Source of the DNA: Thermoplasmata archaeon
GTDB lineage: Archaea; Thermoplasmatota; Thermoplasmata; Thermoplasmatales; Aciduliprofundaceae
Reading direction: 5' to 3'
Length of the DNA stretch: 9,119 bases
Assembly (NCBI GenBank): GCA_021160945.1
Contig: JAGHBQ010000202.1
Coordinates: 1-9,119 of the forward strand
Numbering within the stretch: the first letter of the stretch is position 1; every line of letters starts with the position of its first letter. The position numbers and the translations under genes were made by a program. Shown here one piece after another: positions 1-6,870 of the stretch. Under the pieces are notes generated by a model that made no database searches, was not told the origin of the DNA, and saw nothing but the letters and a program-made list of their open reading frames with translations.

Positions 1-39
1 ACACTATACATTGCCAAGTATCTGGAAGGAGGGATCTAA
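1..39 (+). CDS. mbhB: C-terminal end of MbhB (MnhF/MrpF-like antiporter subunit), partial
   Basis: Only the last twelve codons are present, reading TLYIAKYLEGGI and ending in TAA at 37-39. The frame is open from base 1. The short tail after a presumed membrane helix, and its place directly before an MnhG-like gene, match the end of MbhB, the MnhF/MrpF-type small membrane subunit that precedes MbhC in known mbh operons. The stop is immediately followed by the next ATG, and the codons for LEGG carry the SD sequence of mbhC. The assignment rests mainly on gene order because almost none of the protein is visible. Confidence 0.7.
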   Translation, partial: TLYIAKYLEGGI

Positions 40-396
40 ATGTGGACAGATTATCTTATCTGGATCTTCCTGATAATAGGACTCACATTCAATGGACTTG
101 GGGTCATAGGACTTCTAAGATTTCCAGATGTATACACAAGATTGCATGCGGCCACCAAAGCCACCACCTTTGGATCAATATTTACCTCCTTGGCCGTTGT
201 AACCTACGCATTTACACAGCTTTATCTCACTAAGGACGCGGCTAATCTAACACTCTCTCTTCACACAATAATTGCCATAGCGTGTCTTCTGCTGACAAAT
301 CCCGTAGGTGCCCATGCCATAGCTCGAGCAGCTCACAGAAGTGGTGTGACACCCAAAAAAGCTGTGGTGGATAAGCTTGCGGAGGTGAAAAAATGA
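40..396 (+). CDS. mbhC: MbhC, MnhG/MrpG-like antiporter subunit of membrane-bound hydrogenase
   Basis: This is a 118-residue small membrane subunit of the Mrp-type Na+/H+ antiporter module in the Mbh complex, with about three helices (roughly residues 5-25, 42-62 and 73-90). The MnhG family signature is clear: GLLRFPDVYTRLHAATKA at about 24-41, followed by TTFG, and later TNPVGAHAIARAAHRSG at 86-102. Length is normal for the family. The ATG at 40 directly follows the TAA of the preceding gene and has an AGGAGG SD at 27-32. The 3' end overlaps mbhD by four bases (ATGA). It contributes to the ion-translocating membrane arm and has no catalytic site of its own. Assignment is firm from family motifs and operon order. 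Confidence 0.93.
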   Translation: MWTDYLIWIFLIIGLTFNGLGVIGLLRFPDVYTRLHAATKATTFGSIFTSLAVVTYAFTQLYLTKDAANLTLSLHTIIAIACLLLTNPVGAHAIARAAHRSGVTPKKAVVDKLAEVKK

Positions 397-647
397 TATT
401 TGAAAACCTTACACAGGTTCTTCTTCTGATAGGCTTAATCATCTCTGCTTATCTTGCTATAAAATTCAAAGATCTTCTAGCTTGTGCCATAGCTCTGGGG
501 ATCTTCAGCTTTCTTCTATCCCTTGAGTTTTATGTCCTTCAGGCCCCGGATGTGGCAATTGCAGAAGCTGGTATAGGTGCAGGATTAACCACAGCTATAT
601 TCATTTTTGCAATTCGCGGGACTTCAAGATGGGAGGTGGAAGGATGA
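393..647 (+). CDS. mbhD: MbhD, DUF4040/MnhB-type small membrane subunit
   Basis: This 84-residue hydrophobic protein has three predicted helices (about 7-23, 27-50 and 60-76). The motif LQAPDVAIAEAGIGAGL at 49-65 is the hallmark of the DUF4040 domain, found in MbhD and in the C-terminal part of MrpA. The glutamate in IAEAG (Glu58) is the kind of buried acidic residue expected in the ion path of Mrp antiporters. It acts in the membrane as part of the antiporter module beside MbhE. Start: ATG at 393 inside the ATGA overlap with mbhC, with a strong GGAGGTGA SD at 381-388. The end overlaps mbhE by four bases. Confidence 0.92.
   Translation: MIFENLTQVLLLIGLIISAYLAIKFKDLLACAIALGIFSFLLSLEFYVLQAPDVAIAEAGIGAGLTTAIFIFAIRGTSRWEVEG
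632..638 (+). promoter_or_regulatory. Shine-Dalgarno sequence setting the mbhE start
   Basis: GGAGGTG lies five bases before the ATG at 644. A further in-frame ATG exists at 629, but it sits upstream of this SD and has no SD of its own. The later ATG, which also forms a four-base ATGA overlap with mbhD, is therefore the likely start. Confidence 0.75.
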
Positions 648-955
648 GAAACGCATTACTAGTAATCTCTCTTATTGCGATTTTTGCCTTCTTTCTTTAT
701 GTGGCAGTAAATCCTGGAGATCTCGGAGGCAATACCGGAGATCATCTTATATTTGGTGAACCTCGATACAGCGATATGGATGACTATTTCATTCACAACG
801 GGCAAAATCAAACTGGAGCAAATAACATTGTGACAAGCATAGTATTCGATTACAGAGGATTTGATACGCTGGGGGAGGCAAGTGTACTTTTCACCGCTGT
901 TCTAGGTGTGGGTGTCGCACTTAGACTTCTAAGGAGGGATAAAAATGATGAGTAA
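644..955 (+). CDS. mbhE: MbhE, MrpA-C-terminal/MnhB-like membrane subunit
   Basis: This 103-residue protein has an N-terminal helix (about 4-22), a soluble loop, and a second helix (about 79-96). The segment GANNIVTSIVFDYRGFDTLG at 58-77, followed by EASVLFTAVLGVG, is typical of MbhE and of the matching domain at the end of MrpA. It belongs to the antiporter module and packs with MbhD and MbhF in known Mbh structures. I chose the ATG at 644 because it overlaps the mbhD stop as ATGA and follows a good SD. Using the ATG at 629 would add five residues. The C-terminal tail RRDKNDE is encoded by the SD and start region of mbhF, which it overlaps by 11 bases. Confidence 0.9.
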   Translation: MRNALLVISLIAIFAFFLYVAVNPGDLGGNTGDHLIFGEPRYSDMDDYFIHNGQNQTGANNIVTSIVFDYRGFDTLGEASVLFTAVLGVGVALRLLRRDKNDE

Positions 956-1412
956 AATTGTGAGAACCCAGGCAAGTTTTCTTTACACTTTCGTCCTTAT
1001 ATTTGGCTTCTATATAGTTGCTCATGGGCATCTAACCCCTGGGGGAGGTTTTCAAGGCGGTGCTGTTATAGCCACCGGAATAGCTCTGGTCGTAGTGGCT
1101 TATAAATTCGATGAGATAAAAAGGAGAATAAAAAAGACATCTTTAACCGCTGCAGAAGGGATAGGTCTCCTTTCATTCATAATCGCTGGGATTTCAGGTA
1201 TAGGTGTATCATTCTTCTACAACTGGCTTGCAAACTCGGGATTGTTATTTGGAGAGTCAGTGACTTACGGCATAAATCCCGGATATCTTAACACAGCGGG
1301 CACTCTTCCAATTATGAATTTAGCTGTGGGAATAGAGGTGCTTGGAGGTCTCGGTGTTATTGTTCTCTACATGCTGCACTTTGTGAAAGGAGGTGAGAGA
1401 AATGCTGCTTAA
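945..1412 (+). CDS. mbhF: MbhF, MnhB/MrpB-like antiporter subunit
   Basis: This 155-residue membrane protein has about four helices (11-29, 37-55, 70-92 and 120-147). The MnhB signature HGHLTPGGGFQGGAVIATG at about 27-45 is exact in style, and GTLPIMNLAVGIEVLGGLG at about 119-137 is the second conserved block of the family. It forms part of the Na+/H+ antiporter arm of the Mbh complex. Two adjacent ATGs (945 and 948) follow an AAGGAGGGAT SD at 931-940; 945 gives six bases of spacing from the GGAGGG core and is used here, though 948 is nearly as likely. It overlaps mbhE by 11 bases and mbhG by 11 bases. Confidence 0.93.
   Translation: MMSKIVRTQASFLYTFVLIFGFYIVAHGHLTPGGGFQGGAVIATGIALVVVAYKFDEIKRRIKKTSLTAAEGIGLLSFIIAGISGIGVSFFYNWLANSGLLFGESVTYGINPGYLNTAGTLPIMNLAVGIEVLGGLGVIVLYMLHFVKGGERNAA
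1386..1396 (+). promoter_or_regulatory. Near-perfect Shine-Dalgarno sequence of mbhG
   Basis: AAAGGAGGTGA is an almost full-length match to the 16S rRNA 3' end, five bases before the ATG at 1402. A GTG at 1393 in the same frame lies inside the SD itself and so cannot be its own start. This settles mbhG at 1402. Confidence 0.8.
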
Positions 1413-1746
1413 TCTCCCATTCATTACAGTGGTAATAATCATGGCTCTTGGACTCTATGCTATGCTATTCAAAAGAAATCTGATAAAGATAGTTATAGGG
1501 CTGAGCTTAATTGAGAGCGGTGTAAATTTATTCCTAGTTTCTCTTGGATACAGAAACGGTGGAATCGCTCCAATATATACAAATGCTCCCAGCACAAATA
1601 TGGTATTGCCCACGCCACAGGCATTAACTCTGACATCTATAGTCATAGGAGTGGCAACAACAGCCATGCTTTTGTCATTCTGTATGGTAATATATCGCCA
1701 TTATGGAACGCTTGATTCAAGAAAAGTAAGGAGGTTGAGGGAATGA
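1402..1746 (+). CDS. mbhG: MbhG, MnhC/NuoK-like antiporter subunit
   Basis: This 114-residue protein has three helices (about 6-23, 28-50 and 74-98), as expected for the NuoK/MnhC/MrpC family. Conserved blocks are GLSLIESGVNLFLVSLGY at 33-50, with the family glutamate Glu38 in the second helix, and PTPQALTLTSIVIGVATTA at 70-88. NuoK-type subunits carry part of the chain of membrane-buried charged residues used for ion translocation. The start is the ATG at 1402, not the in-frame GTG at 1393, because the latter lies within the SD. It overlaps mbhF by 11 bases and mbhH by four (ATGA at 1743). Confidence 0.92.
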   Translation: MLLNLPFITVVIIMALGLYAMLFKRNLIKIVIGLSLIESGVNLFLVSLGYRNGGIAPIYTNAPSTNMVLPTPQALTLTSIVIGVATTAMLLSFCMVIYRHYGTLDSRKVRRLRE

Positions 1747-3308
1747 GCTGGGATTACTTTCTAAACCATTCTCCTGCACTGATAATTGTGATACCTCTTC
1801 TAGCTGCCTTTGCCACGCCTTTAATAGGAAGATTTAGCAGGAAAGCAATGTATATATGGATTACAGCCTCTTTAGCTCTAACAGAAATCTTCTCCATTAT
1901 TCTTCTCTATGGAGTGCATACTGAAGGCACTATGGTGTATGTGATGGGAGCGAATCCCTATAATTTATCAGTTCCTCCTGATTCTGGAGGGATACCTGTA
2001 CGTATAATATTAACTGTTGACTCTTTTGGTGCATTTATGGCATTCACCGCCTCGACGGTAGCTCTTGCAGGTGGAATTTATTCCATAGCAAGTGAGCATT
2101 CACAAACAGGACAGGAGAAGTACTATGCCTTACTTCTTTTGATGCTTGTGGGCATGCTTGGCATGGTTCTCACCGGTGATCTTTTCAACTTTTTCGTGTT
2201 CCTTGAAATTAACTCCCTTGCCTCTGCGGCTCTTGTATCCTATCGTATAGATAAGGGAGTGGCGGTTGAAGCAGCATTTAAATACGCCATCATAAGCTCC
2301 ATAGGTGCTCTTGCGTTTCTATTTGGAGTGGGAATACTGTATGGGGAGTATGATGCACTTAATATGGCAATGATAGCCCAGAGAATGAAATTCACAGATC
2401 TTGATAAGATTGTGATGGCATTATTCACTGTAACACTTGCGATGAAAGCTGGTGCTATACCTATGCACTACTGGGTTCCCGATGGATACGGTAAAGCTCC
2501 CGGTGGAATAAGTGCCATGCTAGTCACTGCATCTCAGGCCTCATTATATGGAGTTTTCCGCGTATCTTTCACAGTGTTTGGATTATCTGCAAATACTCTT
2601 ACCCTTGGATGGTTTCTCATAATTCTTGGAGTTCTTAGCATGTTTGTCGGTGTGACCATGGCTCTTATACAGCATGACATAAAGAGATTAATGGCGTATC
2701 ATGCTATCTCTCAGACTGGATATATGCTCTTGGGTGTTGGAGTTGGCCTTGCAACTCTGGGTACTGCAGCCTTCAATCAATACGGTCTCGCTGCCATGGA
2801 GGGAGGCATATTCCATATAATCAACCACGCAATGTACAAAGGTCTCCTATTTCTCACTGCAGGTGCTGTGATTTACAGAGTGGGAACATCTGATCTGAAT
2901 AAAATGGGTGGTTTAGCGCATGGAATGAAGTACACTACAATCTTCTTTATGATAGGGGCACTCTCAATAGCAGGAATTCCGCCTTTCAATGGATTTGCCT
3001 CAAAGCTGTTAATCTATGAATCTGTCTATCAATTCAACCCTCTATTATCCATTATAGCAATGATTGTCAGCATTCTCACCCTTGCATCCTTCGTTAAGGT
3101 TTTCCACTCCGCCTTTATGGGACCAAAGATATACGATGTGAAAGAGGTTCCAAAATCCATGCTCATAGGTATGTGTATACTCACCTTCTTCATAATCCTC
3201 TTCGGATTATTCCCGAACATTGCGATGACATACCTCGTTGCCCCTGCGGCTAAGGCCCTGGCGAATCCTCTGGGATATATTGCCCGCGTGCTTGGAGGTG
3301 GTGCGTGA
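1743..3308 (+). CDS. mbhH: MbhH, MnhD/NuoN-like large ion-translocating subunit
   Basis: This 521-residue polytopic protein, with about 14 helices, belongs to the proton-conducting antiporter family (NuoL/M/N, MrpA/D; Proton_antipo_M domain). The functional charged residues are visible: Glu155 in FFVFLEINSLAS, Lys235 in LAMKAGAIPMHYWVPDGYGK, His311 and Lys314 in QHDIKRLMAYHAISQ, and Lys366 in NHAMYKGLLFL. These match the conserved Glu/Lys/His ion channel of the family. It is the largest membrane subunit of the complex and the main candidate for ion pumping. It is the only MnhD-type subunit here, as in Mbh; Mbs/Mbx has two. ATG at 1743 overlaps mbhG as ATGA and follows an AAGGAGGTTGA SD at 1728-1738. 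Its last codons (GGGA) contain the SD of mbhI. Confidence 0.95.
   Translation: MSWDYFLNHSPALIIVIPLLAAFATPLIGRFSRKAMYIWITASLALTEIFSIILLYGVHTEGTMVYVMGANPYNLSVPPDSGGIPVRIILTVDSFGAFMAFTASTVALAGGIYSIASEHSQTGQEKYYALLLLMLVGMLGMVLTGDLFNFFVFLEINSLASAALVSYRIDKGVAVEAAFKYAIISSIGALAFLFGVGILYGEYDALNMAMIAQRMKFTDLDKIVMALFTVTLAMKAGAIPMHYWVPDGYGKAPGGISAMLVTASQASLYGVFRVSFTVFGLSANTLTLGWFLIILGVLSMFVGVTMALIQHDIKRLMAYHAISQTGYMLLGVGVGLATLGTAAFNQYGLAAMEGGIFHIINHAMYKGLLFLTAGAVIYRVGTSDLNKMGGLAHGMKYTTIFFMIGALSIAGIPPFNGFASKLLIYESVYQFNPLLSIIAMIVSILTLASFVKVFHSAFMGPKIYDVKEVPKSMLIGMCILTFFIILFGLFPNIAMTYLVAPAAKALANPLGYIARVLGGGA
3294..3300 (+). promoter_or_regulatory. Shine-Dalgarno sequence setting the mbhI start
   Basis: GGAGGTG, within the last codons of mbhH, lies seven bases before the ATG at 3308. 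The in-frame GTG at 3305 is four bases away and is a worse fit. This favours the ATG, which overlaps the mbhH TGA by one base (TGATG). Confidence 0.7.
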
Positions 3309-3661
3309 TGAGCTGGTGGAACACCTTTACCACACCTTCCGGGTTCTGGAATCCTCTTGTCTGGATGCTGATCTTCTTCATCCTGGTACTACTCTCTTAT
3401 CTCATATGGAGAAGAGGAGAAAGTTCCTATAAAAAAGGTAGTATGCAGACGGATCCCTTCCTATCTGGATATGGACCGGAATCAAAGGAAGCTCTCCATG
3501 TAAGAGCGGGTAACATTTACTGGGGATTTGCCTCTGCTCTTAAGAGCTATTACAGCTTACTCAGAAAAATTCACACAGGAATCGTTAATGATTATGTGGG
3601 ATGGTATATTGGAATTCTTGCAATGATGCTGTTCATCTACTTCCTGTGGGGTGGTTTCTGA
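3308..3661 (+). CDS. mbhI: MbhI, linker subunit with lateral amphipathic helix
   Basis: This 117-residue protein has one helix near the N-terminus (about 15-34, NPLVWMLIFFILVLLSYLIW) and one at the C-terminus (about 98-117). The polar middle (38-97) includes the amphipathic stretch NIYWGFASALKSYYSLLRKI at 69-88. In the known archaeal Mbh structure, MbhI supplies a long lateral helix along the membrane that ties the antiporter module to the hydrogenase module, and the layout here fits. Its place between mbhH and mbhJ is canonical. Sequence conservation in this subunit is low, so the name rests on topology and position. A GTG at 3305 would add one residue but is less likely than the ATG. It overlaps mbhJ by one base. 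Confidence 0.87.
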   Translation: MSWWNTFTTPSGFWNPLVWMLIFFILVLLSYLIWRRGESSYKKGSMQTDPFLSGYGPESKEALHVRAGNIYWGFASALKSYYSLLRKIHTGIVNDYVGWYIGILAMMLFIYFLWGGF

Positions 3662-4098
3662 TGCCAAAGCCAAATAGAAGCTTTGATAAGTCTCTCTGGG
3701 TATTCCATGTTAATACAGGCTCCTGCAACGGCTGCGATATAGAAATCTTAGCTGCCTTAACTCCCAGATACGATGTTGAGAGGTTTGGAATAAAGCTTGT
3801 GGGGTCTCCAAGGCACGCGGATGCCCTCCTTGTAACCGGACCCGTGTCAAGGGATATGGTAGATAAACTAAAGAGATTTTATGAACAGGTACCTGATCCA
3901 AAGGAGGTGATTGTTGTTGGCTCCTGTGGAATAAGCGGAGGTGTATTCCATGAATCCTATGATCTTGCTGGTCCAGTAGACCGCATTATTCCCGTTGATG
4001 TCTATGTTCCTGGCTGTCCTCCGAGACCAGAAGCAATAATAGATGGTGTTGTGAAAGCCTGGATGAAATTAGAAAGGCTAAGAGGTGAGAATCGATGA
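3661..4098 (+). CDS. mbhJ: MbhJ, [NiFe] hydrogenase small subunit (NuoB-like)
   Basis: This 145-residue electron-transfer subunit belongs to the NuoB/PsaD-type 20 kDa family. It holds the proximal [4Fe-4S] cluster next to the [NiFe] site of MbhL and is peripheral on the cytoplasmic side. The four cluster cysteines are visible: Cys22 and Cys25 in NTGSCNGCDIEI, Cys89 in VVGSCGISGGVF, and Cys119 in VYVPGCPPRPEAIIDG. The single-cluster short form is typical of group 4 hydrogenases, in contrast to the longer three-cluster small subunits of group 1. The start is the ATG at 3661, whose A is the last base of the mbhI TGA. The open frame continues upstream to 3601, but that part is mbhI sequence read in another frame. 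The 3' end overlaps mbhK by four bases. Confidence 0.95.
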   Translation: MPKPNRSFDKSLWVFHVNTGSCNGCDIEILAALTPRYDVERFGIKLVGSPRHADALLVTGPVSRDMVDKLKRFYEQVPDPKEVIVVGSCGISGGVFHESYDLAGPVDRIIPVDVYVPGCPPRPEAIIDGVVKAWMKLERLRGENR

Positions 4099-4622
4099 AT
4101 GTTGAAGATATAGTGAAAAAAATAAAGGAGAATTTCGAAGCAGATATAAAAGTTCAGAGAAAGTCTCATGGAGTTAAGAAAATAGAGGAGGAAACTTTAT
4201 TCGTCAGGATTAAGAGGGAAGATTTCAAGAAGTTTGTAAAATTTCTATTTGAGATAGAGAAATATCCTCATTTTTCCATAATATCTGCCACAGATTTCGG
4301 AGAGGAAATTGAGCTTCTTTATCACTTTTCTGTGGGATATGGCTCTTTTAATGGTGAGAAGATGATATCTGTGGGTGTAACTCTTCCCAAAAATGATCTT
4401 AAGATTGAAACAATAACGGATCTCATACCAGGAGCGCTTGTTTCTGAAAGGGAAATTCATGAAATGGTTGGTGTAGAATTTATAGGTCTGAAAGATACGA
4501 GACACATGTTCCTGCCTCCAGACTGGCCGGAAGGTAAATATCCGTGGAGGAGAGATGAGACATTTCCCAGCGAGATGTTGAACAAGTTGTATGAGACATG
4601 GAAGGAGGGTGAGAAAAAATGA
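4095..4622 (+). CDS. mbhK: MbhK, NuoC-like (30 kDa) subunit
   Basis: This 175-residue soluble subunit is homologous to complex I NuoC (30 kDa family) and binds the large subunit MbhL on the cytoplasmic side. The family block is present at 118-156: EREIHEMVGVEFIG, then DTRHMFLPPDW and GKYPWRRDE, matching the ERExxDxxGxxFxG...DLRRLLxPxDWxGxPLRKD pattern of NuoC. The N-terminal half (1-60) is charged and variable. No cofactor ligands are expected or seen. The start is the ATG at 4095 in an ATGA overlap with mbhJ, with AGAGGTGAGA at 4081-4090 as SD. It ends with a lysine/glutamate tail (KEGEKK) that encodes the strong SD of mbhL. Confidence 0.93.
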   Translation: MNVEDIVKKIKENFEADIKVQRKSHGVKKIEEETLFVRIKREDFKKFVKFLFEIEKYPHFSIISATDFGEEIELLYHFSVGYGSFNGEKMISVGVTLPKNDLKIETITDLIPGALVSEREIHEMVGVEFIGLKDTRHMFLPPDWPEGKYPWRRDETFPSEMLNKLYETWKEGEKK

Positions 4623-5854
4623 GTGAAACATACACAATTCCCGTGGGACCTTTGCATCCAGCCCTTCATGAGCCGATAACTCTTAAGCTGGAAGTATCTG
4701 GTGAGAAGATAATAGGTGTTGATGTATTCTGCTCTCAGGTGCATCGTGGAATTGAATGGATAGGAATGAATAGAAATAATCCTATTCAGAGCATCTATCT
4801 TTCTGAGAGGGTATGCGGTATATGCAACATATGCCATCCTCTATGCATGGTTCAGGCTGTGGAAAAAGCTGCAGAGATAGAGGTTCCTGAGAGAGCTGAA
4901 TACATAAGAACGATCGCAGCCGAACTTGAAAGGATTCATTCCCATCTTCTCTGGGCTGGAGTAGCCGCCCATGAAATAGGCTTCGATACTGTTTTTCACT
5001 ACACCTGGGCACTGAGAGAGAATGTGATGGATTTAATTGAATATCTCACAGGAAATCGTGTTACCAAGGCAATTATGATGTTTGGTGGAGTAAGGAGAGA
5101 CATAAAGGAGAATGGAGCAAAGAAACTAAGGGAAGGTATGAAGTTCTATCTTGAGAAGTTCAGGAAGATTGAGGAAATATTTCTCCAGGATCCGACCATA
5201 AAGATGAGAACCCGTGATGTTGGAATTCTAACCAGGGAAGATGCTCTTAAGCTATGTGCTGTGGGACCCACCACGAGGGCATCAGGTGTGCCAAAGGATG
5301 TTCGTCAAGATTTTCCCTATGCTGCCTATGGAGATTATGAAGTTAAAGCCATAACTCCAGATATATATAATGGCGAAGTCCACGGAGATGTTTATGATCG
5401 CATCGTAGTCCGTCTTCTCGAAGTAAAGCAGAGTATCGAGATAATAAACTGGGCTCTGGATAACATGCCCTCTGGTCCCCTCTTGGCGGAGAAGAATTTG
5501 GTGAGGCTAAAGATGAAGTTAAAGAAAGCAGAGGGTGAGGGCATTGGCAGAGTTGAAGCTCCAAGAGGGGAGGATATTCATTATGTTCGTCTTAAAGCTG
5601 GAGAGGAGCCTTTCTTCTCCTGGAAGATAAGAGCACCCACATACAACAATGTTCTCCCTTGGATTCCTATGCTTCTTGGCGGGCAGATTGCGGATGTGCC
5701 CATAGTGGCTGCGAGCACTGATCCCTGTATATCTTGTTTGAACAGAGTAACTGTGGTTGATGTGGAGAAAAAGAAAGAATTTCAGATCACGAAAGAATAC
5801 ATGCATAAATTGAGTGTTAAGAAGACCAGGAGGTTGATGAGAAATGGCAGATGA
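4619..5854 (+). CDS. mbhL: MbhL, [NiFe] hydrogenase large (catalytic) subunit
   Basis: This 411-residue catalytic subunit (NuoD/HycE-like, group 4 [NiFe] hydrogenase) reduces protons to H2 with electrons from MbhJ. Both nickel-binding motifs are intact: the N-terminal ERVCGICNICH with Cys66 and Cys69, and the C-terminal DPCISC with Cys370 and Cys373. His73 follows the first motif as usual. The N-terminal PVGPLHPALHEP holds Glu18, in the position of the glutamate proposed for proton transfer in Pyrococcus Mbh. HRGIEWIG (42-49) and ERIHSHLLW (104-112) are further family marks. Two cysteines beside the site, Cys72 and Cys76, are unusual. A tail of 35 residues follows DPCISCLNR; whether it is cleaved on maturation cannot be told here. 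ATG at 4619 follows an AAGGAGGGTGA SD at 4602-4612 and overlaps mbhK by four bases; the end overlaps mbhM by 11. Confidence 0.97.
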   Translation: MSETYTIPVGPLHPALHEPITLKLEVSGEKIIGVDVFCSQVHRGIEWIGMNRNNPIQSIYLSERVCGICNICHPLCMVQAVEKAAEIEVPERAEYIRTIAAELERIHSHLLWAGVAAHEIGFDTVFHYTWALRENVMDLIEYLTGNRVTKAIMMFGGVRRDIKENGAKKLREGMKFYLEKFRKIEEIFLQDPTIKMRTRDVGILTREDALKLCAVGPTTRASGVPKDVRQDFPYAAYGDYEVKAITPDIYNGEVHGDVYDRIVVRLLEVKQSIEIINWALDNMPSGPLLAEKNLVRLKMKLKKAEGEGIGRVEAPRGEDIHYVRLKAGEEPFFSWKIRAPTYNNVLPWIPMLLGGQIADVPIVAASTDPCISCLNRVTVVDVEKKKEFQITKEYMHKLSVKKTRRLMRNGR

Positions 5855-6860
5855 AATTATTCATTTTGTGGAAATAATTATTGGTGTCTTTCTTGTCGCT
5901 GTCTTCGGAATGATATTTGGGCTCCTAACCAAGGGTATAGACAGAAAACTGGCGGCCCATATGCAATGGAGAGTTGGCCCACCTGTAATACAGCCGTTCT
6001 TGGATGTGAAAAAATTGTTCTGTAAAGAAAATGTAGTGCCCAGAAATGCTGTTGCATGGCTTTATAATGTCGCACCTATTGTATGCCTCACCTCTGTCAT
6101 CGCAATTCTTCTTTACATACCAATGGGCTCCATACCTCCAATTTTAAAGGGATATGGAGATGTGATACTCATTCTCTATCTCCTGACAATACCCTCTCTT
6201 GCCATGGTGGCTGGAGGCTTTGCATCAGGCTCTCCCTTTGCAACTGTGGGTGCTCAGAGAGAGATGGTTCTTATGATGTCCTATGAATTTCCACTCGCAA
6301 CGACAATTATAGCTCTTGGGTGGAAGATAAGCACGCTTTATCCTGGAGAAGCCGCTTTCTCTCTCACCACCTTCACAAAATATCCTGTATGGAATATAAT
6401 GGGGCCATTCGGAATAATTGGGGCAATTATTCTCCTTGTGGTGATGATTCTTGTAACAACTGGAGAGATAACAAAGGTCCCCTTTGATATAGCTGAGGCA
6501 GAAACAGAAATAGCTGAGGGTGTATTTGTTGAATATTCTGGCAGAAACCTTGGTCTATTTTACCTAGCCGACGCTGTGAAGACGGTGGTTATGGCCTCCT
6601 TGATAGTTGCTCTTTTCTTCCCCTACAATCTCTCCACCTATCTTGGCAGCTCTATACATCTGCCATCCATAGCCTGGAACGCTATAGATTTTCTCTTCTA
6701 TCTCCTAAAACTGGAGATAGTGATCTTCTTCTCTATGACGTTCATCCGCGTTTCTGTAGCAAGATTCAAGGTAGATCAGGTGGTCAAAGTGTACTGGGGA
6801 TATCTTACGCTGGCTGCGTTGATTGCCCTGGTACTCATTGCCTTGGATATTCTTCTATGA
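5844..6860 (+). CDS. mbhM: MbhM, NuoH-like membrane anchor subunit
   Basis: This 338-residue protein has about eight helices and belongs to the NuoH/HycD/EchB (respiratory-chain NADH dehydrogenase subunit 1) family. It anchors the hydrogenase module to the membrane and forms the interface through which redox energy reaches the ion-pumping arm. Conserved features are RKLAAHMQWRVGPPVIQPF at 34-52 followed by LDVKKLFCKE, the acidic loop VPFDIAEAETEIAEG at 212-226, and EYSGRNLGLFYLADA at 230-244. In complex I the matching acidic loop faces the quinone chamber and the start of the proton path. The start is the ATG at 5844, 11 bases inside mbhL, with an AGGAGGTTGA SD at 5828-5837. Length is normal for the family. 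Confidence 0.95.
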   Translation: MADEIIHFVEIIIGVFLVAVFGMIFGLLTKGIDRKLAAHMQWRVGPPVIQPFLDVKKLFCKENVVPRNAVAWLYNVAPIVCLTSVIAILLYIPMGSIPPILKGYGDVILILYLLTIPSLAMVAGGFASGSPFATVGAQREMVLMMSYEFPLATTIIALGWKISTLYPGEAAFSLTTFTKYPVWNIMGPFGIIGAIILLVVMILVTTGEITKVPFDIAEAETEIAEGVFVEYSGRNLGLFYLADAVKTVVMASLIVALFFPYNLSTYLGSSIHLPSIAWNAIDFLFYLLKLEIVIFFSMTFIRVSVARFKVDQVVKVYWGYLTLAALIALVLIALDILL

Positions 6861-6870
6861 GGTGATTGAA

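Noticed and set aside
40..1746. Stand-alone Mrp/Mnh Na+/H+ antiporter operon
   Set aside because: The antiporter genes run without a break into hydrogenase genes in the canonical mbh order, and MbhD/MbhE are split as in Mbh rather than fused in a MrpA-type protein.
3601..3660. Twenty-residue N-terminal extension of MbhJ from an in-frame ATG at 3601
   Set aside because: The extension is the 3' end of mbhI read in another frame and matches nothing in small subunits. The ATG at 3661 overlaps the mbhI stop exactly as at other junctions.
4245..4837. Two overlapping minus-strand open frames of 126-130 residues opposite mbhK and mbhL
   Set aside because: They lie opposite strongly conserved hydrogenase genes, have no recognisable motifs, and have compositions typical of antisense shadows.
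1743..5854. Membrane-bound sulfane reductase (Mbs/Mbx) identity
   Set aside because: MbhL retains both CxxC nickel motifs, and only one MnhD-type subunit plus a separate MbhI is present.
6823..6870. Longer MbhN starting at 6823
   Set aside because: It reads through the C-terminal codons of mbhM in another frame. An SD at 6859-6866 points to 6871 or 6874.
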